Assembly: GCA_018292915.2 (NCBI GenBank)
Contig: JACVVK020000371.1
Span: 289,501 to 353,500, forward strand
Source of the DNA: Batillaria attramentaria
Lineage: Eukaryota > Mollusca > Gastropoda > Batillariidae
Length of the DNA stretch: 64,000 bases
Direction of reading: 5' to 3'
Under the pieces are notes generated by a model that was not told the DNA's origin, searched no databases, and saw nothing but the letters and a program-made list of their open reading frames with translations. The translations under genes were made by a program, and so were the position numbers. Below are positions 61,362 to 64,000 of this stretch, in pieces (the first letter of the stretch is position 1; every line of letters begins with the position of its first letter).

Positions 61362-61894
61362 TTCATCGGCGTCTATTTACCGCAACGTATCACATTTAGC
61401 CTGAAGGAAGAGAGACTATTGCCCTTCGTGTCTTGCCCAGAAAGGTAGCTGCCCTTCGAAACAGACAGGTCTTTGCCTTTCTAACCGATTCCATCTATAT
61501 TCACGGAATAAAGTAATCTACCATGGTTTAATTCAAAATATCTCAAAACCGTTAATAGTTCGGAAAACACTTTTCAAGTGGAAGCAAAAATGAAGTGCAT
61601 TCCATCAGAGACATAGATATCTATTATGTCTCTGATTCGACAATACACTAACTTGAAGTACTGAATATTCTCGGTTTCTTGGTCTACTCAGTCGGAGCTT
61701 GGAAAGACGCATGGTTTGATTTTCAGGAGTTTGCAAGTTGAGCGGCGTGTGCGTGGCAGCGCCGGTTTGAAGTGCCGCAATGCCCGGGCCTATCACATTT
61801 TTGAATGGCACAACCTGACAAAGACGGTGCAAGTCAGTTGAAAGCTGCAAAGACTGAATGATCACTGGTCAGCCGGCAGGATAGAATACAGAAA

Positions 61895-62273
61895 CAGGGC
61901 CGGATCAAGGGGTATAGAAGGGGGGGGGGTTCCAAAAATTTTTGGGGGGGTTTGGGGGTCTCCCCCAATGGGGGTGCAGGGGGCATCAGGACAGCTTGAA
62001 AGCCTATGTCTAAGCTGTTTATCAAGGTTTGTAGACAAGATTGTAATCTTTTCTGTTATCGGCATCGGATGGGTGCGCTCCGAGGGCGGAAGGGCGGGGG
62101 GGGGGGTACCACTTTTCTCATCGGATTTGACCATGAATAAATTTGGGTCCCGGCTGACATGGATTAAAAAAAAAAAAAAAAAAAACGTCCATCTACAGGT
62201 ACATGTCATTTGCAGGGGGGGGGGGGGGGTTCCAGAACCTGTGGAACCCCCCCCCCCCCTGGATCCGGCCCTG
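61895..62273. mobile_element. 379-bp hAT-like MITE upstream of zinc-finger copy 2
   Basis: Ends CAGGGCCGGATC and GATCCGGCCCTG; the left end runs into a long G tract and the right end follows a long C tract. Flanks are CAGAAA on both sides (61889-61894 and 62274-62279). Copy 1 has the uninterrupted site near 57100. CAGGG-type ends suggest hAT, but hAT usually makes 8-bp duplications. Confidence 0.75.
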
Positions 62274-63004
62274 CAGAAACACCGCAGCTTCAACTGAGTT
62301 CAGTCTTTACACGCACAGTCACCGCCGTGACCGCGGGCCGCGTGACTGAGGGAATCAGTGGGCTGAACTCCGCCACAACTGGACATCGTCCTTGCCGCTG
62401 TCACCCGTGATACCTTCTCCACCAAGGTGTCAAGTCCATGCTAATCTCCGTCCACTCCCCCCCCCCTCAGTTTTTTTTTGTTTGTTTTTCCAAGTCAGTC
62501 ATTTTTTCCGCCCCTCACTCGGCCCAGGCCGGGCTCCGGCCTCAAAACGCTATTAGTAACTGATCAAAATGTTGATTCAGTGTGGGCGTAAAGTTAAGGA
62601 AGAAAAACAAGAAGCAGTTTAAAGAAAACTTTACCGTGCTGGGAAAAACATTCCCGCTTGTCAGCGTCACTGAGTCCACGTCAGTAATCCGAGGCAGTCA
62701 TCGGGCCGACATGATTACCGGCAGTCACCGCTTTGCACTGAGAGAAAAATTTCTTTCGATACTGACCCTTACAGCGGCGACGGTCTTCCCCAACTCGATT
62801 CCGGCCCCAGCATGGCGGACAATGCCCGTCCAGTCCGCATCAGTGTGGCCGGCTCGAACTGTGACTGTTTATCTCAACCAAACTGCCACAATATTACAGT
62901 CACTGAGTTCTGCCATGGCCTGCTAACTCACCAGACCAGCCCAGTCGATGCCGGAAATGAAAACTCAGGCATCTGAAAAATAAAGAAAAAAAAAAAAAAA
63001 AAAC

Positions 63005-63064
63005 CCACAGAATCGTCATCACAGAATCGTCATCACAGAATCTTCATCACAGAATCGTCATCAG
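63005..63064. repeat. 14-bp tandem repeat, four units
   Basis: CACAGAATCGTCAT repeated, one unit with CTTCAT, directly after a poly-A stretch (62986-63002). Confidence 0.85.
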
Positions 63065-63353
63065 CCGCTCCCTAGTCAGTCAACATCTCGAATGACATCC
63101 CACACTGAGTCGGGCGGCATTCCATGTTTAGTTCGTCGTGAAGCCACTCCTGGCGGACACACCGGATATTGACTCCAGCGTGGTTCTGATTTGTATTGAC
63201 TGATTTCGAATGATTCCCCCCCCCCCCCCCCACCTAGAAAGTCACAAAGCTGTTTCAAAATGAAGCGATCTTTCTGGGCAAGACAAAAAGGGCGATAGTC
63301 TCCCTTCCTTCATTTGATACATTGCGGTAAATTTATTCGGGTGAAGAAAAAAT

Positions 63354-63373
63354 ATGGCGGATCCAGCCGACAC
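63354..63373 (+). CDS. first coding exon of a third zinc-finger paralogue, rest outside the window
   Basis: ATGGCGGATCCAGCCGACAC|GTACGT matches the first exon of copies 1 and 2 but lies on the plus strand, head-to-head with copy 2. About 110 bp of 5' flank (from about 63240) and about 400 bp of intron 1 are also recognisable. It would encode MADPADT. Whether zinc fingers follow cannot be seen. Confidence 0.6.
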
Positions 63374-64000
63374 GTACGTTTCCTCTTTCAAGTAATCCGT
63401 TTTATGGGCTGGACGATTTAGTGAGAACAAGTGTTTGTGGAGTGATCCTGTCCGACGTTCAGTATTTTGCGATATTAAGCAGTTCGTCGTAGACGATCTA
63501 AGTTTTCCTAGGGAATGTAGAATGAGCATTTACCGATCGCACGGGTAAGCAGCATGGTGTTCATGATAATTATATGAGTTATCGTGGAGAACGTTGTCTG
63601 GTTTTGATGATAGTTGCACGTTTCCTGGATCAGTTGTTGATCTGGTATCTCACTCACTCGTGTAAACTGAAAGAATACATGTCATTGAGACGGTCAGTAA
63701 TAACACGACGCAGAATGTGGGTGGCGAGTGTGTGTTTGAGCAAAAGATGTTATTGTTAACATTGTTGATGGGGGGGGGGGGGGGGGGGGTATTTACTCCT
63801 TGAACAGTCGGATGAAATCTCGTGTACCCCGTGACCAGTATATATGTGTGTGTGTGTGTGTATCCTTTATTACTGACACCGTCGGGCGAGTGAAAGCTCC
63901 GGTAGCGGTAGCGCGAATGGCGAGCAGGAATTCTGAGATGAATCAGAACCTAGCAGCCACTCCCGTCAAGTGTTTAGCTTCTCTATCATCGATGTCGTAT
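63374..64000 (+). other. intron 1 of the third zinc-finger copy (partial)
   Basis: From the donor to about 63760 the sequence aligns with intron 1 of copies 1 and 2 read on the minus strand. A G run (63770-63789) and a short (TG)n (63845-63861) follow, then unique sequence. I see no second exon before the window ends. Confidence 0.55.

Larger units (their letters stand above)
61362..63353. promoter_or_regulatory. divergent promoter interval between zinc-finger copies 2 and 3
   Basis: The two genes start ~2 kb apart and point away from each other. Both ends carry the same short module just upstream of the ATG: a CTTTCTGGG stretch, TAGTCTCCCTTCCTTC and TTGCGGTAAAT. There is no TATA box at the expected place. 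A 379-bp MITE (61895-62273) sits inside. The remainder (about 62280-63000) includes a GC-rich stretch with CAGTCACTGAG-type repeats and no ORF I trust. Confidence 0.45.

Overview
The window looks like nuclear DNA of a marine invertebrate, most likely a gastropod or other lophotrochozoan. The signs are intron-containing genes, canonical splice sites, several tRNA-headed SINE families whose 3' ends look like a LINE tail, and a very high density of (TG)n/(CA)n, (CT)n and poly-G tracts. The clade is an inference from this overall character, not from a species-specific match. There are no prokaryotic operons, CRISPR arrays, rRNA genes or convincing tRNA genes.

Layout. From 1 to about 29.4 kb I see no gene I can support. 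This part holds a 40-bp satellite (561-1160), a 33-bp minisatellite (14.58-15.28 kb), SINEs, TTAA-flanked MITEs and an inverted pair of ~1.7-kb transposon-like elements with ~230-bp terminal inverted repeats (9549-11245 and 23602-25336). From 29480 to about 35.6 kb there is a four-coding-exon plus-strand gene for a 748-residue secreted or surface cysteine-rich protein of unknown function. It has a signal peptide, four related W/F-C...C modules, a ShKT-like knot and a hydrophobic C terminus. Its first intron has a GC donor and lies between 12-bp direct repeats. From 35.6 to 52 kb the sequence is again repeat-rich and gene-poor: a 68-nt G tract, a hAT-like MITE at 40300-40754, a 25-bp minisatellite at 41.55-42.29 kb, and a 5'-truncated LINE end at about 45.75-46.13 kb.

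The right end (about 51.9-64 kb) is the most interesting part: a recently duplicated cluster of C2H2 zinc-finger genes. Copy 1 (53317-56601, minus, 9 fingers) and copy 2 (57945-61361, minus, 12 fingers) are direct tandem duplicates. Each has two very small 5' coding exons and one large exon. The first exon of a third copy lies head-to-head on the plus strand at 63354 and runs off the window. The copies share 5' flank, first exon and intron-1 sequence, and each carries private transposon insertions whose empty sites are visible in the other copy. Downstream of copy 1 a ~37-bp minisatellite of 26 units has grown out of a displaced piece of the zinc-finger exon. The unit matches the codons for PAQVK(L/Q)EP, a SUMO-acceptor-like motif. 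Downstream of copy 2 the same piece is present only once.

The two gene systems have no evident functional link. The zinc-finger proteins are probably sequence-specific DNA-binding nuclear factors. The 748-residue protein is probably secreted or anchored at the cell surface.
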